The notes: generated by a model from the sequence alone, not told the origin. A stretch of 47,147 nucleotides of DNA from Planctomycetota bacterium (GCA_016197205.1 JACPWG010000181.1:1-47147), one strand, 5' to 3'. Shown: positions 8,320 to 16,821, numbered from the stretch's first letter. Made by a program: numbers and translations.

Positions 8320-9765
8320 TCACTCCTGGTACGGCACCACCCCTTCCTTGTCCCCCTTCGCCAGCTTGATTTCCCAGAACTTGCCCTTCTCGTAGTACTC
8401 CACCACCCCCCGCACGGTCACGAACTGCCCCTCCTTGAACCGACCGGGCTCGGACAGCCCGAAGACCACGATCGAGTCCTTCGTGTCCGGGTCCGCGACC
8501 TCGATCGTCCACTTCTCGTTGACTCGGGTCACCACCGCCTTCTTCACCTGGACCCGCTTCCCCGCCAGCTCCTTCGGCCCCGCGAGCAGCTTGCCGATGG
8601 TCACCGGCTCCTCGCCCGTGCCGCCGCCGCCCCCTCCGTCGCGCGGCGGCGAGGCCCCTTCCCGGTCCCCCTTCCGCACGTGGAGCTGCCAGAAGCCGGC
8701 CTTCGTGTAGAACTCCAGCGTCCCGCGCACGCTCGTGACCTGCCCCACGCGGAACCCGCCCGCCTCCACGCCGAAGACCACGATGGGGTTCGCGCCGGGC
8801 GCGTCCGCGACCCGGAGCGTCAACGGCTCGTTCACCGCCTCCACGTGCGCCTCCCGCACGCGGACCACCTTGCCCTCGAAATCCTTCGGGCGCGCGAGCA
8901 GCGTCGCCACCGTGGCGTCCAACTCCTCGGGTGCGGCGCTCCCGCCCAGCTCCGTCCAGCCGTCCGCGTCGCCGCGGGCGATCTTGATTTCCCAGGTCTT
9001 GCGCTTGGAGTAGAACTCCACCACCCCGGTGACCATCACGCGTTGCCCGCGGCCCACGTCCTCGGTCGGGGCGCCGAAGACCACGATGCCGCGGTCCTTC
9101 CCGGGGTCCGCCACTTTCACCACCGGACCCGAGGCCTCGACCACCTCGGCCTCGGCCACGCGGACGGTTTTCCCCTCGTAGTCCTTCGGCGCGGCGAGGA
9201 TCGCCTCCACAGTCGCGGTCAGGAGCTCGGCGGGAGCGGAGCGGCGCGTGACCCACGTCAGCGCGTCGGCCGAGTTGAGGTTGAGGGTGCGCGAGTCCTT
9301 GGTGAGCTGGGCGACCCCGGCCACGTCCACGAGGTCGCCCGCAGCGGGAATCTTTTTTTCGGAGACGAGGCGCAGGACCGTCGCGCCCGAGGCGCGCACG
9401 ACCAGGTTTTGCGCCGGCGTGCCCGGCGTTTCCGGGTCCTCCAGCGTGACGACGAGCGAGCCCCCTTTGCCGTAAGGGTCGGGGGTCTGCCGCACGCGGG
9501 TCACGGTTCCGCGCACCGAGACGCGCCGTGCGTTGTGCTTCTCGAGCGAAAGCTCCGCGATCGCCACGCGCGGGGTGGTCCCGCCGATCGCAAGCAGAAA
9601 GTAGACGCCGGCGACGACGAGCAGGCCCGCGGCCGTGTAGCGCAGCGGACCGAGCGCGAGCCGGCCGGTCGTCCGGGCGCCGCAGGCGGGGCATATCTTC
9701 GCGCCGCCGTTCGTGCGACCGCAGCTCGGGCAGGCGCCCGCGTCGGCCCTGAGGGAACCTGGCAT
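8320..9765 (-). CDS. Zinc-ribbon, membrane-anchored protein with four OB-fold-like repeats
   Basis: 481 residues. ATG at 9765 lies 2 nt past the stop codon of the upstream gene, with GGGAAG as ribosome site. Residues 12-30 form a four-Cys zinc ribbon (CPSCG and CPACG), followed by one membrane segment (about 43-62). The rest is four tandem units of about 100 residues, each with the pattern GKxVRVxxAxV, VxDPxxDRxIVVFG, VxVxGVVEFYxKxxxWEIKxxKGD. This matches OB-fold/tRNA_anti-like domains. I infer a membrane-anchored protein displaying OB folds, ligand unknown. A Gly-rich linker separates units 3 and 4. It is a paralogue of the upstream gene and clearly in the same operon. Confidence 0.75.
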   Translation of the reverse strand: MPGSLRADAGACPSCGRTNGGAKICPACGARTTGRLALGPLRYTAAGLLVVAGVYFLLAIGGTTPRVAIAELSLEKHNARRVSVRGTVTRVRQTPDPYGKGGSLVVTLEDPETPGTPAQNLVVRASGATVLRLVSEKKIPAAGDLVDVAGVAQLTKDSRTLNLNSADALTWVTRRSAPAELLTATVEAILAAPKDYEGKTVRVAEAEVVEASGPVVKVADPGKDRGIVVFGAPTEDVGRGQRVMVTGVVEFYSKRKTWEIKIARGDADGWTELGGSAAPEELDATVATLLARPKDFEGKVVRVREAHVEAVNEPLTLRVADAPGANPIVVFGVEAGGFRVGQVTSVRGTLEFYTKAGFWQLHVRKGDREGASPPRDGGGGGGTGEEPVTIGKLLAGPKELAGKRVQVKKAVVTRVNEKWTIEVADPDTKDSIVVFGLSEPGRFKEGQFVTVRGVVEYYEKGKFWEIKLAKGDKEGVVPYQE

Positions 9766-9767
9766 CG

Positions 9768-10688
9768 TCACTTCCCGAGGTTGTCGGCCTTCCAGGTGGC
9801 CTCGTCCGCCGGCCGCAGGTCGCCGGGGGAAGCGAGGAGAAGGATCCATTGACGGGTGAAATCGTCGTAGTCCAGCGCCCCGGTCACGCTCAGGTATTCA
9901 CCTGAGGAGGGGATGCCGCCCCAGTGTCGGGCGTCGGTCGCGGCCCCGTACAGCTTCAGCATGTCCTCCGGGCAGTGGACCGAGATGCGCCGCTTCAGCG
10001 GGTCTTCGAGGCGGAACCGGACGTTGCCCACGCCGAACTGCGGGGGGCCCGAGACCCGGCCCGTGAGGCGCACCCGCTTCCCTTCGTCCCGTTTCCGGTC
10101 CGCGGTCCGCACGACGTCGCCCAGCGGCCGGGCCGCGGCCGGCTCCTCCCGTTGGAGCGTCAGCGCGAGCGCGGAATCGAGCAGGAGCAGGTCCCCCTGC
10201 GCGCGGTGCTGGTAGGGCGCGACCACCGCGACTTCGTCCCCCATCGCGGGGACCTTGCCCGCCTGCATGAGCTCGCGCGTCACCGCGTCGTACGAGCGGA
10301 CCCGCAGGATCCCGGTGCCGTCGTCGATCATGAATTGGAGCGAGCCCGCGGCGTCCTCCGAGCCGGAGCGCGATTCGTACAGGCGCGGGGGGCCCGCCAC
10401 CTTGCCGCGGATGCGCACGCGGGCGAAGTTCATCCGCGCGTCGAGCCGCTCGATCTTGACCTCGGGGTCGCCGGCCGCGCGCGCGAAGGCCACGAGCGCG
10501 AAGAGACCCGCGAGGGCAAGGACCGGGGAGCCGTACTTCAGCGCCCGGATCGGCCAGCGCTTGGGCGCCCGCCCGCCGCATGCGGGACAGCGTTCGACCG
10601 GGCCTACGTAGAGCCCGCAGCCGGGGCATTGCGTCTCGGCACGGTTGGCGCCGTACACGACGGCCTCGATTTCCGGCGGAAAAGGCAT
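9768..10688 (-). CDS. Zinc-ribbon, membrane-anchored OB-fold protein (paralogue of the downstream gene)
   Basis: 306 residues from ATG at 10688. A longer upstream frame adds only Arg/Pro-rich residues and is rejected. The N-terminus has a four-Cys zinc ribbon (CPGCG and CPACGG, about residues 20-40), then one membrane segment (about 52-68). Two OB-fold-like units follow: the first around VRIRGKVAGPPRLY, the second around VRLTGRVSGPPQFGVGN. The last unit contains EYLSVTGALDYDDFTRQW, matching the VEYYEKGKFWEI position of the downstream protein. Its stop codon lies 2 nt before the next start, so the two are co-translated. Function is unknown; an envelope-associated or RNA/oligosaccharide-binding role would fit the fold. 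Confidence 0.72.
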   Translation of the reverse strand: MPFPPEIEAVVYGANRAETQCPGCGLYVGPVERCPACGGRAPKRWPIRALKYGSPVLALAGLFALVAFARAAGDPEVKIERLDARMNFARVRIRGKVAGPPRLYESRSGSEDAAGSLQFMIDDGTGILRVRSYDAVTRELMQAGKVPAMGDEVAVVAPYQHRAQGDLLLLDSALALTLQREEPAAARPLGDVVRTADRKRDEGKRVRLTGRVSGPPQFGVGNVRFRLEDPLKRRISVHCPEDMLKLYGAATDARHWGGIPSSGEYLSVTGALDYDDFTRQWILLLASPGDLRPADEATWKADNLGK

Positions 10689-11118
10689 CCGAGGCTGGCC
10701 TCGACAAGCGCCGGGGGCCGGCTCCGTCCTGCGGGGAGGAACCGGGGGACCCTGCGGAATCGCGGAAGGATACCTTTCCACCGGTCGTTCGTCAAGGGCG
10801 CGGCGCGTTCGCAGCGGATCCGGACCTCGCCCGGACCCGGCTCCGCCGGCGTGAACGACTCGGGCACCAGGTTCCCGAGCCGCCCCGGCCGGTGGAGGAC
10901 GAGATGACGACCTGTGAGGGACATGGCGTGTCCGTTCGGCGGGGACCGCTCGTGGCCCGTTGACGAAATCCAGCCACGAGGCCTGGGGGCGCGGGCCTCC
11001 CTCCTTCGCTCGCTCGACGCGAGCTACGAAGCGCAGGCCGGCCCGCGCGAACGGCCGCATGGGTTGCGACCCACCGTGACGGAGTAGACGACCGTGTCCG
11101 AAACTTGTCAACGGGCGC
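10689..11118. other. Gene-poor spacer with a dispersed G/C repeat and a possible gene remnant
   Basis: Contains the possible dehydrogenase remnant annotated separately. At about 10981-11056 there is a copy of the CTGGGGGCGCGGGCCTCC repeat, which also occurs at 27261-27278 and, in altered form, near 28270. No promoter stands out. Confidence 0.5.
10805..10924 (-). pseudogene. Possible remnant of a medium-chain alcohol dehydrogenase/quinone reductase N-terminus
   Basis: An ATG at 10924 opens a frame whose first 40 residues resemble the N-terminal beta-strand pair of zinc-type dehydrogenases and quinone oxidoreductases: TGRHLVLHRPG, then PEPGPGEV-like AEPGPGEVRIR. After residue about 40 the similarity stops abruptly and the frame runs into the leader of the OB-fold gene at 10688. 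The rest of a roughly 330-residue enzyme is absent. I see this as a decayed fragment, but chance resemblance of a short G/C-rich frame cannot be excluded. Confidence 0.3.
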
Positions 11119-11760
11119 CTAGCCGAGCAGCACCACCTCGTCGGGGATCTCGTTCACATCGTCGGGCTTGGGGGGGAAGTGCTCGGCCAGGACGGCGCCG
11201 CAGGCGCGGATGCCTGCTTCGAGCGCTTCGACGGGCCGCCCTTCCCCGATGCCGCGGGAGAGGTTGGCGCAGATCGAGCCCCAGCGGTCGTCGGGGACCT
11301 TCGCGGAGATGCCCACGTCGCCGTAGACGACCACGACGCGCTCGAAGAGGCTGGCGAAAATGAGGCAGCCCGTGCGGTCGCGCGTGGCGCCGAGGCGGCG
11401 CTGGTGGAAGGTGGCCAGGGCCTTTTCGCGCACCTCCTGTTCGAGGACGTCGCGGCCGACGAGGAGCCGCTCGAGGCTGTCCGGCAGGACGTGGCTCGAC
11501 CACCACCCGAGGGCGAAGAACACGACCGTGAGCAGCGGGACCAGGAGTGCGAGGTAGGGGGTGGCCGCCGGGAGGGAGAAGACGGCGACCTGCGCGAGAA
11601 GCGCGGCGATGAGGCCGACCTTGCCGCCGATTTCCGGATAGGGATCGCTTCGGTCGGCGAGCACCACCACGATTTCGCCCGCGGTCGTCTTCTCCACGTC
11701 CGCGATCGTGCGATTCAGCAGCTCCCGTTCCGCGTCGGTCAGGCTCCAACGGTCATCCAT
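11119..11760 (-). CDS. TPM-domain membrane protein (second of a pair)
   Basis: 213 residues. ATG at 11760 follows GGAGGGG, giving MDDRWSLTDAERELL. The TPM pattern is clear: TIADVEKTTAGEIVVVLADRSDPYPE at the N-terminus, then two membrane segments (about 43-60 and 62-80), then RTGCLIFASLFERVVVVYGDVGISAKV, where the family keeps its core strand. It ends with a short acidic tail. TPM domains are phosphatase-like folds tied to membrane protein quality control and photosystem repair in plants; the bacterial role is unclear. It lies 103 nt downstream of another TPM gene. LemA, often found beside such pairs, is not present here. Confidence 0.75.
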   Translation of the reverse strand: MDDRWSLTDAERELLNRTIADVEKTTAGEIVVVLADRSDPYPEIGGKVGLIAALLAQVAVFSLPAATPYLALLVPLLTVVFFALGWWSSHVLPDSLERLLVGRDVLEQEVREKALATFHQRRLGATRDRTGCLIFASLFERVVVVYGDVGISAKVPDDRWGSICANLSRGIGEGRPVEALEAGIRACGAVLAEHFPPKPDDVNEIPDEVVLLG

Positions 11761-11863
11761 GAGCACCCCTCCAGAGCAGGAAGTGGGAAGCGGACTCCAG
11801 CAGTTTGTCGTGACCCTCGACCCGCGGGAGTCGGGGCGCTCCGCTTCAAGGCGCCGCGGACGC

Positions 11864-12763
11864 TCACCACGAGGTCGTCGAGCCGCGACCGCCGCCCAAG
11901 CCGCCGCCCTCCGGGTTCGGCGACGGCGGAAACGCGCCCTGTGAGGACCTCCGGGAAGGGCCCTCCCACGAGGAGCGGGCCCAGGCGGAGGAGGTCGTTG
12001 TGTCTTCGTACCGCCGGCCGCCGAAGAACGCGACGACGGCGAGGAGCGCGAGGGCGCCCGCGATTTGCGCGCAGCTTGCGCCTTCGCTCTCGGGAGCGGT
12101 GGGACCTGCGCCGAGGGGCTTGGCGGCTTGCGCCTCGCCTGTGGCGGGTCGGCGCGAGGCGATGGGCTTCGCAGGCGAGGTTGCGCGGTCGGCGTGCGCC
12201 GCCGGCCGACCGCGCACGGCCTCCGCGACCGCGGCCACGGCCTGGCAGAGGGCGTGCCCGTAGGCGCGTTCGCGCAGGTCGGCGGCCGCGCAGGCCTCGA
12301 TCGCCGGAATCTCGGCATCGAGCCGGCGATCGCAGCCTGGCCCGAGCTGAATGCGAAACTTCCGGTCTTCCAGGGCGAGGAGGAGGAGGATGCCGTCGTC
12401 CTGGGGTTTGCGCCCGATGCCCCAGTGCGTGAACAGCCGACGGGCCAGCGCTTCGATGTCTCCGTTCGGCGCGCCGCCCGCGGACGCGCAGCTTGTGACG
12501 GTGACGGCCACGAGCCGGACGCCCGTTTCGGAGGCGAGACCGACGGCCGCGTCCTCGATCGAGGCGACTTCTTCGGGCGAGACGACGCTCGCGAAGTCGC
12601 TGACGAATTCGCCGCGCGGCGAGGGCAGGGGCGGTTCCTGCGCGCGCGAGTCCCTTGCCGGCGTGAGGCAGGCGAGGGAAAAAAGCGTGGCGAGGCCGGC
12701 GCGGCGCAGCGTAGAGGCGCCGGAGAAGTGGACGGAGAGGGAGGGGGTGATTTTGTGGCTCAT
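11864..12763 (-). CDS. TPM-domain exported protein (YgcG-type)
   Basis: 299 residues from ATG at 12763, which gives a signal peptide (LRRAGLATLFSLACL, cleavage after DSRAQ). The mature protein has FVSDFASVVSPEEVASIED, ETGVRLVAVTVTS, HWGIGRKPQDDGILLLLAL and KFRIQLGPG, the standard order of TPM-phosphatase motifs. A low-complexity linker is followed by one C-terminal membrane segment (CAQIAGALALLAVVAFF). The protein ends in Gly/Ser-rich GGGLGGGRGSTTSW, the family's usual tail. It is the first gene of a two-gene TPM pair. The longer in-frame start at 12925 adds no recognisable sequence. Confidence 0.8.
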   Translation of the reverse strand: MSHKITPSLSVHFSGASTLRRAGLATLFSLACLTPARDSRAQEPPLPSPRGEFVSDFASVVSPEEVASIEDAAVGLASETGVRLVAVTVTSCASAGGAPNGDIEALARRLFTHWGIGRKPQDDGILLLLALEDRKFRIQLGPGCDRRLDAEIPAIEACAAADLRERAYGHALCQAVAAVAEAVRGRPAAHADRATSPAKPIASRRPATGEAQAAKPLGAGPTAPESEGASCAQIAGALALLAVVAFFGGRRYEDTTTSSAWARSSWEGPSRRSSQGAFPPSPNPEGGGLGGGRGSTTSW

Positions 12764-13272
12764 GGCGCCAGGATATCCGGGCCTCGCGGGGGTGTCAAGG
12801 CTTGGGGGTGGAGGAAGGTGAGAGGAGGGGGAGGAAGGGAGTGTGGACGGGAAGCCGGGCTCATTGTAGATTGCGGACGTGGAATTTCGCTCGGTGAGAG
12901 GGGATTGTGCGGAAGTGGGATCCACGCCTGGGGACGATGGTTTTCTTTTTACACAGAGACGCGGAGGAGCTTCGGTCGATTGAACACCCGTGAACCGCCT
13001 GCCATCGCGCCGCGGTTTTGGGTCCCTACTGTTCGGTTGCTTGAAAGCCTGTCGTGATTTCGGAAGCCGTGCGCTCCGCCCACGGAAGGACGAGCCACCG
13101 AAGACGCCGAAGACGCCGAACGACCCGTCGTGAGATTCGGCGTCTTCAGCGTCTTCGGTGGCTAATCATCGTCTTTGGGTTTCGGGCGCGAGCCTGACTT
13201 GGGATTTGGGATTTGGGACTTGGGATTTATTCCGTCACGACTCCGCCCGGCATTTTGAAAGACCCAAACACG
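12764..13272. other. Gene-free spacer with three repeat types
   Basis: At about 12950-12965 there is a TTTACACAGAGACGCGG repeat with the follow-on GTCGATTGAACA, the same two-part unit as at 43020-43070. At 13090-13162 an inverted repeat pairs a GCCACCGAAGACGCCGAA arm with its complement, the same family as the 46-bp array at 39696. At 13198-13231 there is a simple repeat of tgggattt units. A weak minus-strand -10 (TACAAT, complement of 12863-12868) lies about 100 nt ahead of the TPM gene. Confidence 0.7.
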
Positions 13273-14127
13273 ATGTCCCTGGAACAGCTTGAGGGCAAAG
13301 TGTCCGTCCTGGCCGCGCTGGGGGCGCGCCGGCGGCGGTTCCAGGTCGTGCTGGTCAGCGACCGCGCGCACCCGAGCCGGGTCTCACCGGTGCTCCTGGC
13401 CGCGGGGGAGCACGGGGTGCCGGTGAAGCGCGTGCCGCCGCCCGAGCTGGACGCGATGGCCGCGGGCGTGACGCACGGAGGCGTGATCGCCCTTTGCACT
13501 CCGCGTCCCTGGGACGACGAAGCGGAGCTGGCGCGCACGGTCGAGCGCGCGTCCGGGCGGGCCTTCCTCGTGCTCTTCGAAGGGGCGGAAGACGCCCAGA
13601 ATCTCGGCTTCACGTTGCGCTCCGCGGAGGCGCTGGGGGCGCACGCGGTCCTGCTGAAGAAGCACATCTGGGACCTGGACTCGTCGGCGCTTTCGCGTGC
13701 CTCTTCCGGGGCCTATGAGCGGATGACGCTCCTGAAGGTCGGGGAGGCGGGTCCGGTTCTTGACCGGCTGAGGCGGTCGGGCGTGACGTCGCTGGGCTGC
13801 ATCGCGGCGGCCCGGCGGACGATTTATATGCTGGACCTGAGGGGGTCCGTGCTTCTGGCGGTGGGGGGCGAGAAGCGCGGCCTGTCCGCCGCGGTACGGG
13901 AGCGGTGTCACCGGCTCGTTTCCATCCCGACGGTGCCGGGTGCGTCGTCCCTTTCGCTCGGGCACGCCGCGGCGGTGGCGATGGCCGAGGTGCGCCGCCA
14001 ACGGCTCGTGGACGCGGTGACCCTCGAGGCCGCCCCAAGTCCCGGCGAAGTCGAGCCCACACCCCTCGACAGCCCCGCGGCTGCCGAGCCGGCGCCCGGG
14101 GACGAGGACGAAGAATCCCTGGCCTGA
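13273..14127 (+). CDS. SpoU/TrmH-family RNA 2'-O-ribose methyltransferase (RlmB-like)
   Basis: 284 residues. I chose ATG at 13273; in-frame TTG at 13255 would add six residues, and neither has a strong ribosome site. All three SPOUT motifs are present: NLGFTLRSAEALGAHAVLL (motif 1, catalytic Asn and Arg), GGEKRGLS (motif 2) and IPTVPGASSLSLGHAAAVAM (motif 3, trefoil-knot SAM site). The N-terminal L30e-like RNA-binding part (VSVLAALGARRRRFQVVLVS, GVTHGGVIAL) fits RlmB/TrmH rather than the small TrmL type. A 35-residue acidic, Pro-rich tail follows the knot and is unusual. The expected reaction is SAM-dependent methylation of a ribose 2'-OH in rRNA or tRNA; the exact nucleotide cannot be read from sequence. 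Confidence 0.85.
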   Translation: MSLEQLEGKVSVLAALGARRRRFQVVLVSDRAHPSRVSPVLLAAGEHGVPVKRVPPPELDAMAAGVTHGGVIALCTPRPWDDEAELARTVERASGRAFLVLFEGAEDAQNLGFTLRSAEALGAHAVLLKKHIWDLDSSALSRASSGAYERMTLLKVGEAGPVLDRLRRSGVTSLGCIAAARRTIYMLDLRGSVLLAVGGEKRGLSAAVRERCHRLVSIPTVPGASSLSLGHAAAVAMAEVRRQRLVDAVTLEAAPSPGEVEPTPLDSPAAAEPAPGDEDEESLA

Positions 14128-14211
14128 GCCCGCCCCACGGTCCTCCCCGCCTTGAAAAAAAAGGGCATGGCTCAATTTCGGGTCACACTGCACGAAGGGC
14201 TCGTAGCCGTA

Positions 14212-14366
14212 GGGGCACGGCGTTGCCGTGCCCGCGAGGCGAGTGGCCGTGTTCAGACTTGCGCAACGGCATCGGCTTTTTCCGGGTGATCCAACTGCCG
14301 ATGACGATCTCGCGAGCTCGACTGCGAGTCGACGCATCGTGGGCACGGCAACGCCGTGCCCCTACC
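14212..14366. repeat. Pair of inverted REP-like repeats, GTAGGGGCACGGCGTTGCCG family
   Basis: The copy at 14212-14233 is itself palindromic (GGGCACGG-CG-TT-GCCGTGCCC type). The copy at 14339-14366 is its reverse complement (GGGCACGGCAACGCCGTGCC followed by CCTAC). A third copy lies at 20211-20234. The distal flanks (gtagg / cctac) match, so the whole 155-bp unit has mirrored ends. Confidence 0.75.
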
Positions 14367-14420
14367 TTCGATGCAGCGTCCCTGCGTGTAACCACGAATG
14401 GGGCCGATTTGAACCATGCC

Positions 14421-14458
14421 AAAAAAAGCGAGGGGCGGCCGGATGGGCCGTCCCTCGC
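14421..14458 (-). terminator. Rho-independent terminator for the lipoprotein/HEAT operon
   Basis: Arms 14428-14440 and 14446-14458 pair over 13 bp with one G-U-type mismatch and a 5-nt loop. On the minus strand they are followed by T7 (complement of 14421-14427). The site is 185 nt past the stop at 14644, implying a long 3' untranslated tail. Confidence 0.85.
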
Positions 14459-14643
14459 GGGTCGATGGCTCGCTCTCTTGTCCTCGGCTCCCTACCGCTC
14501 GGAAACCTCCAGGCTCATCCTTCGGTCCCGACGCAGTGAACGGCCCGAGGTGAGAATGGAGGCTTGAGACCTGATTGAGCCTTGAGCATTGGAAATTGAG
14601 AACTCGATCAACACCGGCCTGTTCGAGCCCCAGGGACCTCGTC

Positions 14644-15318
14644 CTAGATGCCCAGGGTTTTCGTGAAGGCTTTGCCGATCACCTTCTCGTCGAGCGCCTT
14701 CTTGATTTCCTTCTTGACCTTGTCCTTGATGTCGATCGTCCAGAACCAGCCCTTGGCTTCGGCCTTGCAGTCGATGTTCGCCGTCTCGGTAAAAACCTGC
14801 ACGGTCGTCTTGCCGGTGCTTACGTTCAGGTCGATGAGGGTGGTGCCCTTGGCCAGGACGTCGAGGTCGTAGATCTTCACGCGGTGATCCGGGAAGGCCG
14901 GCCGGAGGTCGAGCAGGAAGGAGAGCTTCGCGCCGTTCCCCTTGGCCCACGTCAGCGTCCAGTCGAGCGAGTACCAGAGGTGCCCGGGCGTGCCCCAGAA
15001 GTTCGAGGTCGGGGTCTTGATCTTCGGGGACTTCGTGCCGATGTCCAGGTCCGTCTCGTTCACGGAGTGGATGTAGACATCGTAGAAGAGCAGGTTCAGG
15101 ACCTTTTTCCCGACGAGCGCGGTGTTGAGGCCGGTCTTGAGCTGGGCCTCCATCTCAGCCTCGAGCTTCGCCTTCTCGCCGGCGCTGTTCCAGTAGGTGT
15201 CGAGCGTCGACTGGAGGGCGACCTCGGTCGCCTCGCAGCCGGTCAGGGCAAGGGGAATCGCGGCGGCGAGCACGGCGAGCGTTCGGCGAAGCCAGGGGAG
15301 TCGTGCAACCGTCACCAT
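14644..15318 (-). CDS. Lipoprotein of unknown function
   Basis: 224 residues. ATG at 15318 is preceded by AGGAGAA. The signal ends in a classic lipobox (LALTGC, lipid Cys at residue 28). The mature part is a mixed alpha/beta domain with a Trp/Tyr-rich middle (FWGTPGHLWYSLDWTLTW) and a long charged C-terminal helix (IKDKVKKEIKKALDEKVIGK). The strand-rich section KIYDLDVLAKGTTLIDLNVS suggests a lipid- or peptide-binding beta sheet, but I recognise no family. The gene starts 44 nt after the stop of the HEAT-like gene, so the two likely share a transcript that ends at the terminator at 14421-14458. Confidence 0.65.
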   Translation of the reverse strand: MVTVARLPWLRRTLAVLAAAIPLALTGCEATEVALQSTLDTYWNSAGEKAKLEAEMEAQLKTGLNTALVGKKVLNLLFYDVYIHSVNETDLDIGTKSPKIKTPTSNFWGTPGHLWYSLDWTLTWAKGNGAKLSFLLDLRPAFPDHRVKIYDLDVLAKGTTLIDLNVSTGKTTVQVFTETANIDCKAEAKGWFWTIDIKDKVKKEIKKALDEKVIGKAFTKTLGI

Positions 15319-15362
15319 GTGGAGTGTTCTCCTAAACCGTCGATGGGGTATCCGCGAAAGGG

Positions 15363-16349
15363 TTATCGATCGAGTCCGCCCAGGGTCTTCTCGATCGCCT
15401 CGATCTCTGCAGGCTTCAGGAGCTCGGGGTGGGCGTTGGCGGTGCGGATGACGCCGGCCAGGGCCTCGCGGCGCACCTCGCGGTCCTCGGCGGCGTCCTG
15501 GCCCACGCGGCGGAGGACTTGAAGGACCTGGGGGTCGTCGGAGCGCTGCCGGCCGAGCAAGCGGACCAACTCGCCGCGCACCGGGGTCTCGCGCTCCGCG
15601 GCCACCGCGGCGCCGAGCCGGTAGAGGGCCTCGGTCTCAATCCGGGCCGGCATCCCCTGGAGAGCGGCAGTCCGCGCCTTGCCGTCCAGGTCAGAGGTCG
15701 CGGCGGTCACCAGTCGCTCCACGCAGGCGCGGTCGCGGTCGGGCTCGCCGGTGAGGGGGGCGGCTGCGAGGAGGGCGCGCCGCACCTCCAGGTCGGTCGA
15801 GCGGTCCAGCGCGTCGGCCCACGCGGTCGTCGCCTTGTCGCCGAGGAGGGAGACGCGGAGGATTTCCGCGCGAGCCCGCAGGTTCGCGTCCGTGCTCGCC
15901 GCCCATTCTTCGAGGAGCGGCGTGAGCTGCTTCACCATCTCAGGGTCGGCGCCCATCGTGCGGCCGAGCCGGGCGACGTCGGCCAACTCGGGGAGGCGGG
16001 CGGCGAGCGCGCGCAACTGAGCGGCCGCCACCGTGCTTGTGATTTCCTTGGCGGGGCGCGGGTCGGTCTTCGCGGCGTCCAGCGCCTGGATCAGACGAGA
16101 AGGCGCGAGGACGACCCGGGCGGCCTTCGTCGTGTCCGCCGGTCCTGCGGTCGCCGGGCGCGCTTCGATTCCGTCCAGGGGCGGCGTGGTGGATGCGGAA
16201 GCGGTGGTGCGGCCGGTGGTGTCCGCGTCGGTGGACCTGGCGGCCTTGGGTTGGTTGCCGATTCCGCGCCCCATGGCGCCGGCGAGCAGGGCTGCCGCGC
16301 CGAGGGCCGCGATCCCCAGGGCTCCCCATTTCATCATCGCGTTCTGCAT
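15363..16349 (-). CDS. Membrane-anchored protein with HEAT-like helical repeats
   Basis: 328 residues. ATG at 16349 has GGAGAAGG directly upstream. An upstream in-frame start at 16388 adds 13 residues without a ribosome site. Residues 4-25 form an N-terminal membrane segment, followed by a Thr/Ser/Pro-rich linker to about residue 80. The rest is helical repeats of about 35-40 residues (LRARAEILRVSLLGDKATTA, LEVRRALLAAAPLTGEPDRD, GKARTAALQGMPARIETEAL, REVRREALAGVIRTANAHPE) with the HEAT-type D-x-V-R pattern. I infer an extracytoplasmic protein-binding scaffold; no enzymatic motif is seen. First gene of the two-gene unit with the lipoprotein at 14644. Confidence 0.65.
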   Translation of the reverse strand: MQNAMMKWGALGIAALGAAALLAGAMGRGIGNQPKAARSTDADTTGRTTASASTTPPLDGIEARPATAGPADTTKAARVVLAPSRLIQALDAAKTDPRPAKEITSTVAAAQLRALAARLPELADVARLGRTMGADPEMVKQLTPLLEEWAASTDANLRARAEILRVSLLGDKATTAWADALDRSTDLEVRRALLAAAPLTGEPDRDRACVERLVTAATSDLDGKARTAALQGMPARIETEALYRLGAAVAAERETPVRGELVRLLGRQRSDDPQVLQVLRRVGQDAAEDREVRREALAGVIRTANAHPELLKPAEIEAIEKTLGGLDR

Positions 16350-16821
16350 TGCCTTCTCCGACCGTTGGTATAATCGGGCATAGCGCAACTGCCATGCCGA
16401 GGATGCTGAGGCACATGGTGTTTGTTAGTCGGACATGTATTCAGAGTTGTGAAAGTTTGTAAATAATCTCCACGTAATGCTTTGCTAGTACAATGCAGTC
16501 GTGCGTGCGTTCGCAGGGGGTCGATTTCTTTCGAAGAGACGCTAGTTCGCTTGGCTCGATACCCATCCATTGGATTCCAGGAACCGGGACGAACCATGCT
16601 GGAGACCCTCGCGAGACTTGGATTCCGGTCGCGAGTAACCGTCACCTGGCGGATTTGGTGTCGGGTCCTTGGGACCGACAGACTTCGCGATCAGCCCGGC
16701 TCTCGCGCTGCTTCGCCCGAATCCGCTTGACACCCAACCTCTCTCGGGGCATAAAGGGTGACCGGAGAACGCCTCGTTGCCCGACCCCTTCCGCGCCAGA
16801 CCGGATCAGAGGAGACTTCTC
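16350..16821. other. Spacer with the CBS-gene promoter; otherwise no feature seen
   Basis: A comparatively A/T-rich stretch (16430-16495) separates the divergent genes. The only well-supported element is the promoter at 16727-16755. Frames in this gap have no recognisable sequence. Confidence 0.6.
16727..16755 (+). promoter_or_regulatory. Sigma-70-type promoter for the CBS-domain gene
   Basis: TTGACA (16727-16732), a 17-nt spacer, then CATAAA (16750-16755). Predicted start near 16762 leaves about a 60-nt leader to the ATG at 16822. Confidence 0.7.

Larger units (their letters stand above)
14128..14643. other. Gene-free spacer with two GGGCACGGC palindromes
   Basis: Holds two copies of the GGGCACGGC repeat (14212-14233 and 14339-14366), oriented head to head around a 105-bp core, a terminator (14421-14458) and ttgag-type simple repeats at 14567-14600. 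No gene is supported. Confidence 0.75.

Noticed and set aside
8018..9694. Long N-terminal extension of the ARPP-1-like lipoprotein
   Set aside because: It is antiphase to the OB-fold gene, then a simple repeat. The lipobox and ribosome site fix the start at 8017.
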